Below are positions 46,222 to 55,071 of a stretch of DNA of 64,000 nucleotides, piece by piece. How positions within the stretch are numbered: position 1 is the stretch's first letter; the number at the start of each line of letters is the position of its first letter. The DNA comes from Tianweitania sp. UT-5YL-CI-8 (GTDB lineage: Bacteria > Pseudomonadota > Alphaproteobacteria > Rhizobiales > Rhizobiaceae). The notes beneath the pieces were generated by a model that did no database searches, had not been told where the DNA came from, and saw nothing but the letters and a program-made list of their open reading frames with translations. The stretch lies in NCBI RefSeq assembly GCF_030010215.1, contig NZ_JASCRR010000005.1, positions 124,001 to 188,000 of the forward strand, in the 5' to 3' direction. The position numbers and the translations under genes are program-made.

Positions 46222-46274
46222 GCGAACGGGGTCGTGCCAGTCGCACCAGGGCCATTGACGGACGCTCGTGATTA

Positions 46275-46308
46275 ACTCAAGGTGAGACAGGTCTGTATCA
46301 CCTTGAGT
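46275..46308. promoter_or_regulatory. 34-bp palindromic operator before the second TetR gene
   Basis: ACTCAAGGTGA (46275-46285) and TCACCTTGAGT (46298-46308) are perfect 11-bp inverted arms, and an inner ACAG-GT-CTGT adds further symmetry at the centre. The site ends 7 bp before the ATG at 46316. Position and symmetry fit a TetR autoregulatory operator; a terminator is unlikely, as no T-run follows. Confidence 0.75.
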
Positions 46309-46315
46309 GAAATCC

Positions 46316-46894
46316 ATGCCACCGAGCCGCCTCGCCGCCGAAAAACGCCAGCACATTCTTGAAACTGCCTATCGGCTGTTCAAGCGCGGGGGCTTCCACG
46401 CCACCGGCATCGACAGGATCATCGCCGAGGCCGATGTGGCCAAGATGACGATGTATCGGCATTTTCCCAACAAGGACGGGCTGATCACCGAGGTACTGGA
46501 CTGGCGCACCGCGCGGTTCGAACGGCAGCTCGACCGGCTGGCGGAGACGGCGCAGACGCCAGACGACAAGATCGCCACGATCCTGGACTGGTATGAGCGC
46601 TGGTTCGACAGCCCGGACTTTCACGGCTGCCTGTTTCAGCACGCACTGGCCGAGTTCGGCGAGCCCGACCATGTGGTTTTCAAGGCCGTCACGCGTCAGA
46701 AGGACGGACTGAAGCGCCGCATGCGCGACATCCTTGCGGCCGGGATGCCGGACGAACGTGCTGCAAGCCTCGCTGCGGCACTGCTGATGCTTCTGGAGGG
46801 CGCCACGCTTCTGGCGCAGATGGGACAGGGCAAGGCCGCCATTGTCGATATGCGGCAGGCCGCCGCGCGCATTCTCGACGCGCCCAGTCAGTGA
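46316..46894 (+). CDS. TetR-family transcriptional regulator
   Basis: A 192-residue TetR protein. The HTH lies at about residues 8-52 (AYRLFKRGGFHATGIDRIIA and VAKMTMYRHFPNKDGL). The C-terminal domain, with LFQHALAEFGEPDHVVFKAV, resembles the TetR group that controls small efflux or oxidoreductase genes. The ATG at 46316 is chosen because the operator palindrome ends at 46308; an in-frame GTG at 46307 lies inside it. It overlaps the EamA transporter gene by GTGA, so the transporter is the likely target. Confidence 0.85.
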   Translation: MPPSRLAAEKRQHILETAYRLFKRGGFHATGIDRIIAEADVAKMTMYRHFPNKDGLITEVLDWRTARFERQLDRLAETAQTPDDKIATILDWYERWFDSPDFHGCLFQHALAEFGEPDHVVFKAVTRQKDGLKRRMRDILAAGMPDERAASLAAALLMLLEGATLLAQMGQGKAAIVDMRQAAARILDAPSQ

Positions 46895-47727
46895 GCGCCC
46901 TGGTCATCGCGCTGGCGCTGTCGGCGGCACTGCTTCACGCGACATGGAACGCTTTTCTGCGGACCGGCGCCGACCGACTGTGGACAGTCACCGTGATGAG
47001 TTTCGCGAGTTCGGCCGTGGCGTTGCCGCTGATCCTGGTCTATCCCCTGCCCGACCCTTCGGCCTGGGTGTATGTCGTGCTGTCGGCGATGCTGCAGGTC
47101 GGCTACAGCGTCTTTCTCGTCGCCGCCTACAGGACCGGCGATTTGGGCCAAGTCTACCCCATCGTTCGCGGGACCGTGCCGCTGCTGGTCATGCTGGGCG
47201 GCTTCGCCTTTGCCGGAGAGGTCCCAGGGCCTTATCAGATCGGCGGCGTAGCACTTGTGGCGGGAGGCATCATGAGCCTGTCGCTCGGCAGAGGCAGGGC
47301 CTCGACGCATTCGATCCTCTATGCCCTGGCGACGGGGGCGGTGATCGCAAGCTATGTCACTGTCGATGCGATCGGCGTGCGGCTGGCAGGAAACAGCGGC
47401 GCCTATACGGTGTGGGTGGTGGCTGTTTACGGCGTGCTGATGGTCGCGGCCTTCCTGGCCGTGCGCGGGAAAATTTCCGTCGATATCAGCTCGCCCGAGA
47501 CGTGGAACGCGCTTGCCGGCGGTGTCGTGGCGCTTGCCGCCTACGGCATCGTCGTGGCGGCCTTCGCGCTGGGGCCGGCAGGCCCGATCACCGCATTGCG
47601 GGAAACCAGCGTCGTGTTCGCAGCGTTGATCGGCCGGCTGTTTTTAGGAGAAACCCTGAACGCCCGGCGCGTCATGGCGTGTGCCGTGGTGGCAGCGGGC
47701 GCTATCTGCATCGGCTATCGCCCGTGA
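46891..47727 (+). CDS. EamA/DMT-family transporter
   Basis: A 278-residue protein with ten hydrophobic helices in two EamA halves (about residues 1-130 and 140-278). WNAFLRTGADRLW near the N-terminus and GPITALRETSVVFAALIGRLFLGE (key P, E, G and E) near the C-terminus are typical. DMT proteins export metabolites or drugs. The GTG start overlaps the TetR stop, so both are regulated together. The substrate is unknown. Confidence 0.87.
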   Translation: MSALVIALALSAALLHATWNAFLRTGADRLWTVTVMSFASSAVALPLILVYPLPDPSAWVYVVLSAMLQVGYSVFLVAAYRTGDLGQVYPIVRGTVPLLVMLGGFAFAGEVPGPYQIGGVALVAGGIMSLSLGRGRASTHSILYALATGAVIASYVTVDAIGVRLAGNSGAYTVWVVAVYGVLMVAAFLAVRGKISVDISSPETWNALAGGVVALAAYGIVVAAFALGPAGPITALRETSVVFAALIGRLFLGETLNARRVMACAVVAAGAICIGYRP

Positions 47728-47734
47728 CGACGCT

Positions 47735-48058
47735 TCACCCCAAAAGCGTCTTTTCGCGCTTTTCGCCGCCGGCCTTGCGCCAGGCGTTGAAGCGATGGGT
47801 GGCAGCGGCGAAGGAAATCTTCATCGACTGCGCCACCGAATAGCGCGACTTGCCTTCGTCGAACATGCGGTAGCAGCATTCCACGCCATCGGCGGTCAGC
47901 TTGCCGTCGCAGGTCTTGTTGTGCGGATTGGCGGGATCGAACTGCTCGGCCTTGCAGGCCAGCATGTCCTTCAGCCGCTGCAGGTCGGTCTCGATGCTGG
48001 CGATGAGTTCCAGGACGGGTTTCGGATCGAGGCCGGGTGTCTGGCGACGGCTGGACAT
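47735..48058 (-). CDS. conserved hypothetical protein with HTH-like C-terminus
   Basis: A 107-residue soluble protein. The N-terminal helix LELIASIETDLQRLKDMLAC (residues 16-35) is amphipathic, three cysteines follow (Cys35, then TCDG and ECCYR), and the C-terminal RYSVAQSMKISFAAATHRFN resembles a helix-turn-helix. Similar proteins occur in rhizobia without known function. A small DNA-binding or metal-responsive protein is conceivable. It is convergent with the EamA gene, with 7 bp between the stops. Confidence 0.65.
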   Translation of the reverse strand: MSSRRQTPGLDPKPVLELIASIETDLQRLKDMLACKAEQFDPANPHNKTCDGKLTADGVECCYRMFDEGKSRYSVAQSMKISFAAATHRFNAWRKAGGEKREKTLLG

Positions 48059-48201
48059 GCATTATCCTCTTATAGGCTGATGTTAGCCTATATAGCTATG
48101 CCGGGCGCAGCCACAAGTCGAAGAGTGCCATGTGTTGGAGGATTTGGCAGATATGCCACAGACGTCCACAGCATATTGACCGACGGGCCGTGCAGGCCTA
48201 G

Positions 48202-48218
48202 TTTAGAACTATTCTAAA
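48202..48218. promoter_or_regulatory. Irr ICE box upstream of mbfA
   Basis: TTTAGAA-CTA-TTCTAAA at 48202-48218 is a perfect 7-bp inverted repeat with a 3-nt centre, matching the iron control element bound by Irr in Rhizobiales. It ends 17 bp before the mbfA start, so binding should block transcription at low iron, as reported for Bradyrhizobium and Agrobacterium mbfA. Confidence 0.88.
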
Positions 48219-48234
48219 ATAGGCAATCCAAGAT

Positions 48235-49218
48235 ATGTTTTCGCTGATTTTCGGGGCCGGCAAACGGTCGTTCGATACGCTGTCCGAACAGGAAATTCTG
48301 GCTCTCGCCATTTCCTCGGAAGAGGATGACGGCCGCATCTACCGTGCCTATGCCGACGGGCTGCGCGACAGCTTCCCGCAGTCAGCCAAGGTGTTCGACG
48401 CCATGGCCGAGGAAGAGGATCAGCATCGGGCCAGCCTGCTTGATCTGCACCGCAGCCGCTTCGGCGAGCGCGTGCCGCTGATCCGTCGTGAGCACATCCG
48501 CGGCTATTACGAACGCCGGCCGGATTGGCTGGTCAAGCCACTAGGGCTGGACACCGTCCGCGCGCAGGCGGAGATCATGGAGCATCAGGCGCAGCGCTTC
48601 TATGAAGAGGCAGCCATGCGGACGAGCGACGTGTCCACCCGCAAGCTGTTGGGCGATCTGGCAGCAGCGGAACAATCACATGGCGTGCTGGCGCACAAGC
48701 TCGAGGACGAGCATCTGCCGGTGGAAGCCCGCACTGACGAGAACCAGAAGGAGCGCCGCCAGTTCATCCTGACCTATGTGCAGCCGGGTCTGGCCGGGTT
48801 GATGGACGGGTCGGTCTCCACCCTCGCCCCGATCTTCGCCGCAGCTTTCGCCACCCAGGACACCTGGCAGACCTTCCTCGTCGGCATGTCGGCGGCGGTC
48901 GGCGCGGGCATCTCGATGGGCTTCACCGAGGCTGCCCATGATGACGGCAAGCTGTCGGGTCGCGGCTCACCGATCAAGCGCGGGCTGGCCTCCGGCATCA
49001 TGACGGCGGTGGGTGGGCTAGGTCATGCCCTGCCCTACCTCATCCCGAACTTCGCTGTCGCCACCGCCATTGCCATCGCCGTTGTGTTCGTCGAACTCTG
49101 GGCCATCGCCTTCATCCAGAACCGATTCATGGAAACACCTTTCCTGCGCGCCGCACTGCAGGTCGTGGTCGGCGGCGGACTGGTGCTTGCCGCCGGTATC
49201 CTGATCGGCAGCGCATAA
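48235..49218 (+). CDS. mbfA: membrane-bound ferritin-like iron exporter
   Basis: A 327-residue protein. Residues 1 to about 165 are a rubrerythrin/ferritin-like four-helix domain with iron ligands in ISSEEDDGRIY (about 26-36), AEEEDQHRAS (58-67), IMEHQAQRFYEEA (about 117-129) and AAEQSHGVLAHKLEDEH (143-159). The C-terminal 150 residues are a VIT1/CCC1-type transporter with about five helices (LAGLMDGSVSTLAPIF starts it). It exports iron and protects against iron and peroxide stress. The ICE box directly upstream supports Irr control. It is a single gene. Confidence 0.93.
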   Translation: MFSLIFGAGKRSFDTLSEQEILALAISSEEDDGRIYRAYADGLRDSFPQSAKVFDAMAEEEDQHRASLLDLHRSRFGERVPLIRREHIRGYYERRPDWLVKPLGLDTVRAQAEIMEHQAQRFYEEAAMRTSDVSTRKLLGDLAAAEQSHGVLAHKLEDEHLPVEARTDENQKERRQFILTYVQPGLAGLMDGSVSTLAPIFAAAFATQDTWQTFLVGMSAAVGAGISMGFTEAAHDDGKLSGRGSPIKRGLASGIMTAVGGLGHALPYLIPNFAVATAIAIAVVFVELWAIAFIQNRFMETPFLRAALQVVVGGGLVLAAGILIGSA

Positions 49219-49278
49219 GGCAACCACCCTTCGAGCCGGATCGAAACATCGGCGGGTTGGAACGCATAGGATGTCCGG

Positions 49279-49485
49279 TCAGCGCCGCCAGAACGGCTTG
49301 GCGCATTCGCGTTCCACATCGCGGCGGCTGAGCCCGATATCGCGCAGATGGTCGTCGCTGAGGTCCTCGAGATGCAGCCTTTGGCGATGACGGCGATGCC
49401 ACCGGCGCAGGAGGCTGAGGGCGCAGTGCAGCCCGAGTGACCGGGACGGTGCGGGACGCGAGAGGATTTTGGAACGGATGGACAT
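49279..49485 (-). CDS. DUF1127 small protein
   Basis: A 68-residue arginine-rich protein. The C-terminal LEDLSDDHLRDIGLSRRDVE and AKPFWRR is the DUF1127 (YjiS-like) signature. Such small proteins affect RNA turnover and phosphate or carbon physiology in alphaproteobacteria. It lies between mbfA and a divergent ArsR-type gene; the 67 bp before that gene must hold both promoters. AAGGAGACGAAAAT lies just before the start as ribosome site. Confidence 0.85.
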   Translation of the reverse strand: MSIRSKILSRPAPSRSLGLHCALSLLRRWHRRHRQRLHLEDLSDDHLRDIGLSRRDVERECAKPFWRR

Positions 49486-49552
49486 TTTCGTCTCCTTGAA
49501 TGGCCCAAGGATACGGATTGCCTGACGGGAATGCTTCGATTAGGATCGAACC

Positions 49553-50242
49553 ATGAAAGACGGACCTGACATTGCCCGCATCGCCGCGTTGGTCGGCGAC
49601 CCCGCCCGCGCCAACATGCTGTCGGCGCTGATGGATGGCGGCGCGCTGACGGCGAGCGAGTTGGCGCTGGAAGCCGGCGTGACCGTGCAGACGGCGAGTT
49701 CGCATCTCGCCAAGCTGAGCGAGGGCGGACTGCTGAAGCTGAAAAGCCAGGGCCGGCACCGCTATTACGCCCTATCGGGACATCAGGTGGCGGCCATGCT
49801 GGAATCGATTTCTGGCGTGGCGGCAAGCTCCGGTCCGACGCGGACGCGGCCCGGACCGCGCGACAGCTCATTGCGGGAGGCGAGGATTTGCTACGATCAC
49901 CTCGCCGGCATCCAAGCCGTCGACATGTTCGAGAGCTTCGCCGCGCGTGGCATCCTTGAGGTCCGCGACGAGACGGTAAGCCTTGGGCCGCAGGGACATG
50001 GTTTCTTTTCGGCGCGCGGCATCGACACAGAGACTTTGGGAAAGACGTCGCGGCGCCCGGTCTGTCGCGGCTGCCTCGACTGGAGCGTTCGGCGGTCGCA
50101 TCTCGCGGGCACGCTGGGCGCTGCGATCCTCGACAAGATTCTGGACGAGACGTGGGCGCGCCGCATCGAGGGCAGCCGGGTCATCAGCTTTACGCCGCCG
50201 GGCAAGCGCGCCTTCGAGAAGACATTTCTGCCAAGACGTTGA
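49553..50242 (+). CDS. ArsR-family HTH regulator with C-terminal extension
   Basis: A 229-residue protein, more than twice the length of classic ArsR. The winged HTH spans about residues 8-85 (LVGDPARANMLSALMDGGAL, AGVTVQTASSHLAKLSEGGL). The second half, with CYDHLAGIQAVDMFES and CRGCLDWSVRRSHLAGTLGA, has a CxxC and resembles related regulators of unknown ligand in proteobacteria. No metal-site of the ArsR type is obvious in the HTH part. It is divergent from the DUF1127 gene. A GC stem follows its stop. Confidence 0.83.
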   Translation: MKDGPDIARIAALVGDPARANMLSALMDGGALTASELALEAGVTVQTASSHLAKLSEGGLLKLKSQGRHRYYALSGHQVAAMLESISGVAASSGPTRTRPGPRDSSLREARICYDHLAGIQAVDMFESFAARGILEVRDETVSLGPQGHGFFSARGIDTETLGKTSRRPVCRGCLDWSVRRSHLAGTLGAAILDKILDETWARRIEGSRVISFTPPGKRAFEKTFLPRR

Positions 50243-50249
50243 CAGCACA

Positions 50250-50274
50250 AAGCGGCCGGCTGGGCCGACCGCTT
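50250..50274. terminator. hairpin between convergent ArsR-type and DUF892 genes
   Basis: AAGCGGCCGGC (50250-50260) pairs with GCCGACCGCTT (50264-50274) with one mismatch and a 3-nt loop, placed 8 bp after one stop and 22 bp before the other. There is no U-tract on either side, so the effect may be Rho-assisted or only protective. Confidence 0.55.
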
Positions 50275-50296
50275 CGGTAGTGATTATTAGTTGACT

Positions 50297-50803
50297 TTAT
50301 TCCGCAGCTTGAAGGTTGACGTCGCCTTCCGCCAGCCTGGTCAGCTTCTTGTCGGTTGCCTGCTCTTCCTTGAGGTTCTTGGTAAGCACTGCCGCACAGT
50401 CGCTGCGGCCCAGTTCGTTGGCCCATGCGACGAGCGTGCCGTAACGTGTCATCTCGTAATGCTCGACCGCCTGCGCCGAGGCGATCAGCGCCGCATCGAG
50501 GACGCGCTTGTCGGCGATGTCGCCGGTTATTTCATCGGCTTCCTTGAGGATGCCGTCGATAGCCGGGCAATTGACTGCCTTCGCCTTGACGCCATGCATC
50601 TCGAAGACCTCTTCGAGCCGCTCGATGTGACCCTTGGTCTCCATCAGGTGCTTTTCGAAGCCTGCCTTCAATTCGGGATTGGTGGCCTTCTCGACCATGG
50701 TCGGCAACGTCTTTTCGATCTGCTTCTCGGCGTAATAAATATCGCGCAGCGTATGCACGAAGAGGTCGTCGAGTGTTTTGATGTCTTTCGAGAAAAATCC
50801 CAT
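50297..50803 (-). CDS. YciE/YciF-type ferritin-like stress protein (DUF892)
   Basis: A 168-residue four-helix protein. TLDDLFVHTLRDIYYAEKQI (residues 10-29), MVEKATNPELKAGFEKHL and AEHYEMTRYGTL-like segments supply the glutamates and histidines of the DUF892 di-iron fold. It is produced in osmotic, oxidative and general stress. The ATG at 50803 is used; the frame extends upstream but over an EcfG-type promoter at 50873-50897, so the longer form is excluded. Stress regulation by EcfG is likely. Confidence 0.88.
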   Translation of the reverse strand: MGFFSKDIKTLDDLFVHTLRDIYYAEKQIEKTLPTMVEKATNPELKAGFEKHLMETKGHIERLEEVFEMHGVKAKAVNCPAIDGILKEADEITGDIADKRVLDAALIASAQAVEHYEMTRYGTLVAWANELGRSDCAAVLTKNLKEEQATDKKLTRLAEGDVNLQAAE

Positions 50804-50872
50804 TGGTCTTGCCTTCCGTTGATCACGTTCGGTGAAACGATTGGGCGGCTGATATGCCACCGCTGCTGAATC

Positions 50873-50897
50873 AACGCCTACCGGTATGGTCCGTTCC
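50873..50897 (-). promoter_or_regulatory. EcfG-type general stress promoter
   Basis: On the minus strand GGAAC (50897-50893), a 16-nt spacer and CGTT (50876-50873) match the alphaproteobacterial EcfG/RpoE2 consensus GGAAC-N16-17-CGTT. It lies 70 bp before the DUF892 gene, a class often in this regulon. Confidence 0.82.
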
Positions 50898-51175
50898 GGA
50901 TGAAATGGGATCGGGTCAGAAAAACTCAGGATTGCACGCCCAGCGAAACAGGCATCCTTTCCAGCGGCATCAGACCGAAACAAACGTGACGCAAAAGCAA
51001 CACCGGACGCAATGTCGCGATATGGCATCGAATCGCCTCGAATAGATCGCAATCCGGTCAAGATCGGGCGCATTTTAGGGCAAAGATTAACATCGCATTC
51101 ACCGCTTATTCACGCGCGGACGCTAACATCGGCACCGCTTCGGAAGGGACATCCGAACGGACAGGGACACTGGAA
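50898..51175. other. intergenic region with no recognised gene
   Basis: From the EcfG promoter to the small frame at 51176 no convincing gene is seen. Composition is close to neutral (about 55% GC), and an AT-richer stretch at 51074-51106 could hold a promoter for the small frame. No hairpin or repeat stands out. Confidence 0.4.
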
Positions 51176-51322
51176 ATGAAAGTCTGGAACAGCATCGTTA
51201 AACTCGCCGCGGCACTCCGCGAATTCGTCTCGCCGACCTACCGTCCCGAACGACATTATATGCGCGGCCCCGGCCCCGCCTGCTCGCGCCGGCATACGCT
51301 CGATATGGGCTCGATGCGCTGA
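51176..51322 (+). CDS. possible 48-residue small protein
   Basis: ATG 51176 to TGA 51322 encodes MKVWNSIVKLAAALREFVSP, then TYRPERHYMRGPGPACSRRH and a short tail. The N-terminal part can form an amphipathic helix, and the rest is basic with one cysteine. A weak AGGGA lies 14 nt upstream. No family is recognised. It may be a small stress protein, or chance; comparison with related genomes is needed to decide. Confidence 0.3.
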   Translation: MKVWNSIVKLAAALREFVSPTYRPERHYMRGPGPACSRRHTLDMGSMR

Positions 51323-51406
51323 CCCACGGTCAGGGTTGGTAGGCTCTTTACGGCGCCCCCTCGGTCCTGCCGGACAGATTTACACAACTCCATTGGCTTT
51401 GATCGC

Positions 51407-51895
51407 ATGGGGTCAACGCCCTATGCTTCCACGATGGAAGCAGACGCACCTACCCCCGACGAAACCACGAACGCCGCGCTGGCCGATATTCTCGCAGGCC
51501 GGCGCGATGTCGTCGTGTTCGACGGCGTTTGCGTGATGTGCTCGGCGCTGGTGCGCTTCACCGCCCGCGTCGACACGCAGCAGCGCTTCGAATTCGTGAC
51601 AGCGCAATCGCCGCTGGGCGACACACTCTATCGCCATCTCGGGCTGGGTACGGATGTGTACGAAACGAATATCGTCTTTGTCAGCGGCACGCCCAATCTG
51701 AAATCGGACAGCCTGCTTGCCCTTCTCGGCGCCATCGGCTGGCCATGGCGGGCAGCGATGGTGTTCAAGCTGGTGCCGAAACCGATCCGCGACGGCATCT
51801 ACGGGCTGATCGCCCGCAACCGCTATCGCCTGTTCGGCCGGACGGAAACCTGCGAGGTGCCACCGGAACGCGTGCGAAAGCGCCTTATCGCCTAA
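51407..51895 (+). CDS. DCC-family thiol-disulfide oxidoreductase-like protein (DUF393)
   Basis: A 162-residue protein. VVVFDGVCVMCSALVRF (about residues 35-51) contains the DGxCxxC motif that names the family (Asp39, Cys42, Cys45). The remaining sequence ends with YGLIARNRYRLFGRTETCEV. A thioredoxin-like redox role is presumed. The first ATG at 51407 is used; ATG 51434 is equally possible, and neither has a good ribosome site. A dispersed repeat fragment lies just upstream (51350-51376). Confidence 0.85.
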   Translation: MGSTPYASTMEADAPTPDETTNAALADILAGRRDVVVFDGVCVMCSALVRFTARVDTQQRFEFVTAQSPLGDTLYRHLGLGTDVYETNIVFVSGTPNLKSDSLLALLGAIGWPWRAAMVFKLVPKPIRDGIYGLIARNRYRLFGRTETCEVPPERVRKRLIA

Positions 51896-51901
51896 CGAGA
51901 A

Positions 51902-51932
51902 CGGGCGGTCCGAAGACCGCCCGCTTTTCTTG
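51902..51932. terminator. bidirectional terminator between DCC gene and cysK
   Basis: CGGGCGGTC / GACCGCCCG with a 4-nt loop (51902-51923), followed by CTTTTCTT, is a strong intrinsic terminator for the plus gene. It lies between convergent stops (51895 and 51950) and may also end cysK transcripts. Confidence 0.88.
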
Positions 51933-51949
51933 AAGCTTGGGAGAATGCT

Positions 51950-52930
<981 letters not shown>

Positions 52931-53042
52931 CGGTAGTGCTCCCGGATTGCCTGTGGAATAAATTTCCAAGCTCAAAGATAATGCGCGGGAGGCGAAAATC
53001 CGAGAGGATGGCGTGCTGATTAATAGCATTGAATGGAAATTG

Positions 53043-53070
53043 ATTTCTTCATTTATGCAAATGAAGAAAT
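53043..53070. promoter_or_regulatory. 28-bp perfect AT-rich palindrome between lysE-like gene and cysK
   Basis: ATTTCTTCATTT (53043-53054) and AAATGAAGAAAT (53059-53070) are perfect 12-bp arms around ATGC. It starts about 113 bp upstream of the cysK ATG and lies 15 bp past the LysE stop. It could be an operator for cysK or an AT-rich stem-loop; no U-run follows. Confidence 0.6.
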
Positions 53071-53084
53071 TTCAATCCATATGC

Positions 53085-53702
53085 CTATTGCCGAGCAGCG
53101 ATAGCCGCCGCCGCCCCGGCCATGAACACGGCGGCAGTCCGGTTGAGCAGCTTGAGTGCGCGCGGCGTCTTCAGGAACCAGCGCGCCTTCGCCGCCAGCA
53201 CGAGATAGGGCACCAGCACGATCAGAAGCACGACGACGGTGACCGCCGCGAGAATGGCATAGTCCGACAGCGTGATGGCCTTGAGATCGACGATCGTCGG
53301 CGTGATGGCAACATAGAAGATCATCGTCTTGGGATTGCCCAGCGTGACGGTCAATCCGGACAGGAATGCCGACAGCATTCCGCCCCTGCTCTTCTTCGCC
53401 TCAACCGTCTCGGCCGAAATGCCGCCGGTCCAGAAGCTGTAGGCGAGCCAGGCGAGATAGGCCACGCCAAACCATTTGATGGCGAGGAAGACGAGCCCGA
53501 AAGTCTGCGCCAGAAAGGCCAGGCCGAGCACGACGGCGGTGAGATAGGTCAGGTCGCCAAGAACCAGCCCGAACGCCATCGCCAGCGATGAGCGGAAGCC
53601 CGAGCCCAAGGCACGCGCAACGAGGGCCGTCACGCCCGGTCCGGGAATGGCGGCGGCGAGCGCCAGCGCACCGCTATACGCAACGAAACCCGAAAGGGTC
53701 AT
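53085..53702 (-). CDS. LysE/RhtB-family amino acid exporter
   Basis: A 205-residue membrane protein with six helices. AAAIPGPGVTALVARALGSG (about residues 16-35) is the LysE/RhtB signature, and SGLTVTLGNPKTMIFYVAI (about 114-132) is the second conserved block. Members export lysine, threonine, homoserine lactone or cysteine-related compounds. Its place next to cysK suggests a sulfur amino acid role, but that is only context. The start at 53702 (MTLSGF) gives the normal length; the frame has an ATG 16 codons earlier. Confidence 0.85.
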   Translation of the reverse strand: MTLSGFVAYSGALALAAAIPGPGVTALVARALGSGFRSSLAMAFGLVLGDLTYLTAVVLGLAFLAQTFGLVFLAIKWFGVAYLAWLAYSFWTGGISAETVEAKKSRGGMLSAFLSGLTVTLGNPKTMIFYVAITPTIVDLKAITLSDYAILAAVTVVVLLIVLVPYLVLAAKARWFLKTPRALKLLNRTAAVFMAGAAAAIAARQ

Positions 53703-53788
53703 GATACACACCGAGCCGACAACCGATGCGGCGAACTTTGCATGAAACACGGTCCATGGAAATGACGCAGCCGTTGCGGCCGGTTGGC

Positions 53789-54868
53789 TCAGGCCGTCCG
53801 GCTTTCAGTATACCGGTCCAAATCAAGCGTGTCGTAGAACACGAACCGGTCGCGCCCGGCTGCCTTCGCCGCGTAGAGCGCCTTGTCGACGTTGCGGGCG
53901 AGTTCTTCGCGCGTGCTGCCATCCTGCGGGGCGAGCGCGATGCCGATGCTGGCGCGCGTCTGCAACTCCAACCCTTCGAACGCGAACGGCTTGCGGAACA
54001 CCTCGAGCAGCCTGGCCGCAACGGACTCCAGCGCTTCGCGCGTCATCGGCGCGTTGAAGAACACGGCGAACTCGTCGCCGCCCATGCGAATGGGATAATC
54101 GGTGGCCCTGAGCACGGAGCGGATGCGGTCGGACGCTTCCTTCAGCATCATGTCGCCCGCAATGTGGCCATGCGTGTCGTTGACCGACTTGAAGCGGTCC
54201 ATGTCGATATAGATAGCGCCGACCGTTCCACCGCCGGCAATCGCAGCCTCCAGAGCCCGGTCAACGACATCGCGCAGCGCGCCGCGATTGTACAGGCCGG
54301 TGAGCGGATCGGTCATGGCCGCAAGCCTCAACGCCGCCTCGTCATATTGCAGCATGATGTTGGCGCGGTGCAGCTTGATCAGCCCGGTGGCAACGGTGGC
54401 GAAATGCTGGAGCTGCACGAGCTGGCTTTTCCCCAGCTGCCGCGGCTTGGTGTCGATGACGCAGAGCGCACCGATGCTGATGCCGGGCTCGAGTTGCAGC
54501 GGCGCACCGGCATAGAAGCGGTAGCCCGGTTCGCCGGTGACGTAAGGCATCTTTGAAAGCTCAGGATGCTTGCTGAGATCTTCGACCATGAACGGCGCGT
54601 TCTTGTAGACCACGCGGGTGCAGATCGACTCGTCGCGGGCGCAATCGGACGTCGGAATCCCCGAGCTTGCGGCAATACGCTGCCAGTCTTCATCGATGAT
54701 GGAAACAGAACAGGTGGCGATATCGAAGATTTCGCGGACAAGGAAGGAAAGAGCCTTGAGTTCCGGCATGTCCGGCATCTGGGACGGGAGAAGACTTCTC
54801 ACCGCAAGCTGTCGATCTGCTTCGTTTGCCGGCCTCAGTTGCGCCCGGGAGAACTCAATCTCATCCAT
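53789..54868 (-). CDS. GAF-GGDEF diguanylate cyclase
   Basis: A 359-residue soluble signalling protein. A GAF domain covers about residues 25-165 (Cys53, Cys76 and Cys83 visible). The GGDEF domain covers about 180-345, with the intact active site GGDEF (263-267), YIDMDRFKSVNDTHGH and an I-site RATD (254-257) five residues before it. It should make c-di-GMP and be product inhibited. No EAL domain is present. The GAF ligand is unknown, perhaps redox or a small molecule. It is a single gene. Confidence 0.92.
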   Translation of the reverse strand: MDEIEFSRAQLRPANEADRQLAVRSLLPSQMPDMPELKALSFLVREIFDIATCSVSIIDEDWQRIAASSGIPTSDCARDESICTRVVYKNAPFMVEDLSKHPELSKMPYVTGEPGYRFYAGAPLQLEPGISIGALCVIDTKPRQLGKSQLVQLQHFATVATGLIKLHRANIMLQYDEAALRLAAMTDPLTGLYNRGALRDVVDRALEAAIAGGGTVGAIYIDMDRFKSVNDTHGHIAGDMMLKEASDRIRSVLRATDYPIRMGGDEFAVFFNAPMTREALESVAARLLEVFRKPFAFEGLELQTRASIGIALAPQDGSTREELARNVDKALYAAKAAGRDRFVFYDTLDLDRYTESRTA

Positions 54869-55071
54869 TATTCACGCCACTCCACTTTGGTTTCCTCCCC
54901 GCGGCCCAAGCATGTCTTAGCGAACTATAACGAGGAATTGTGAACCAAGTTCAGTTTGTAGACAAAAAAGCGTTAGCGGCATCGACATTCCGGCCCGTCT
55001 TGTGTAATCGCAGCGTCCCGCCGCGGCAGCGCCGCCCTTCCCGCCTCGGGCAAGACACAAAGGACGACACG

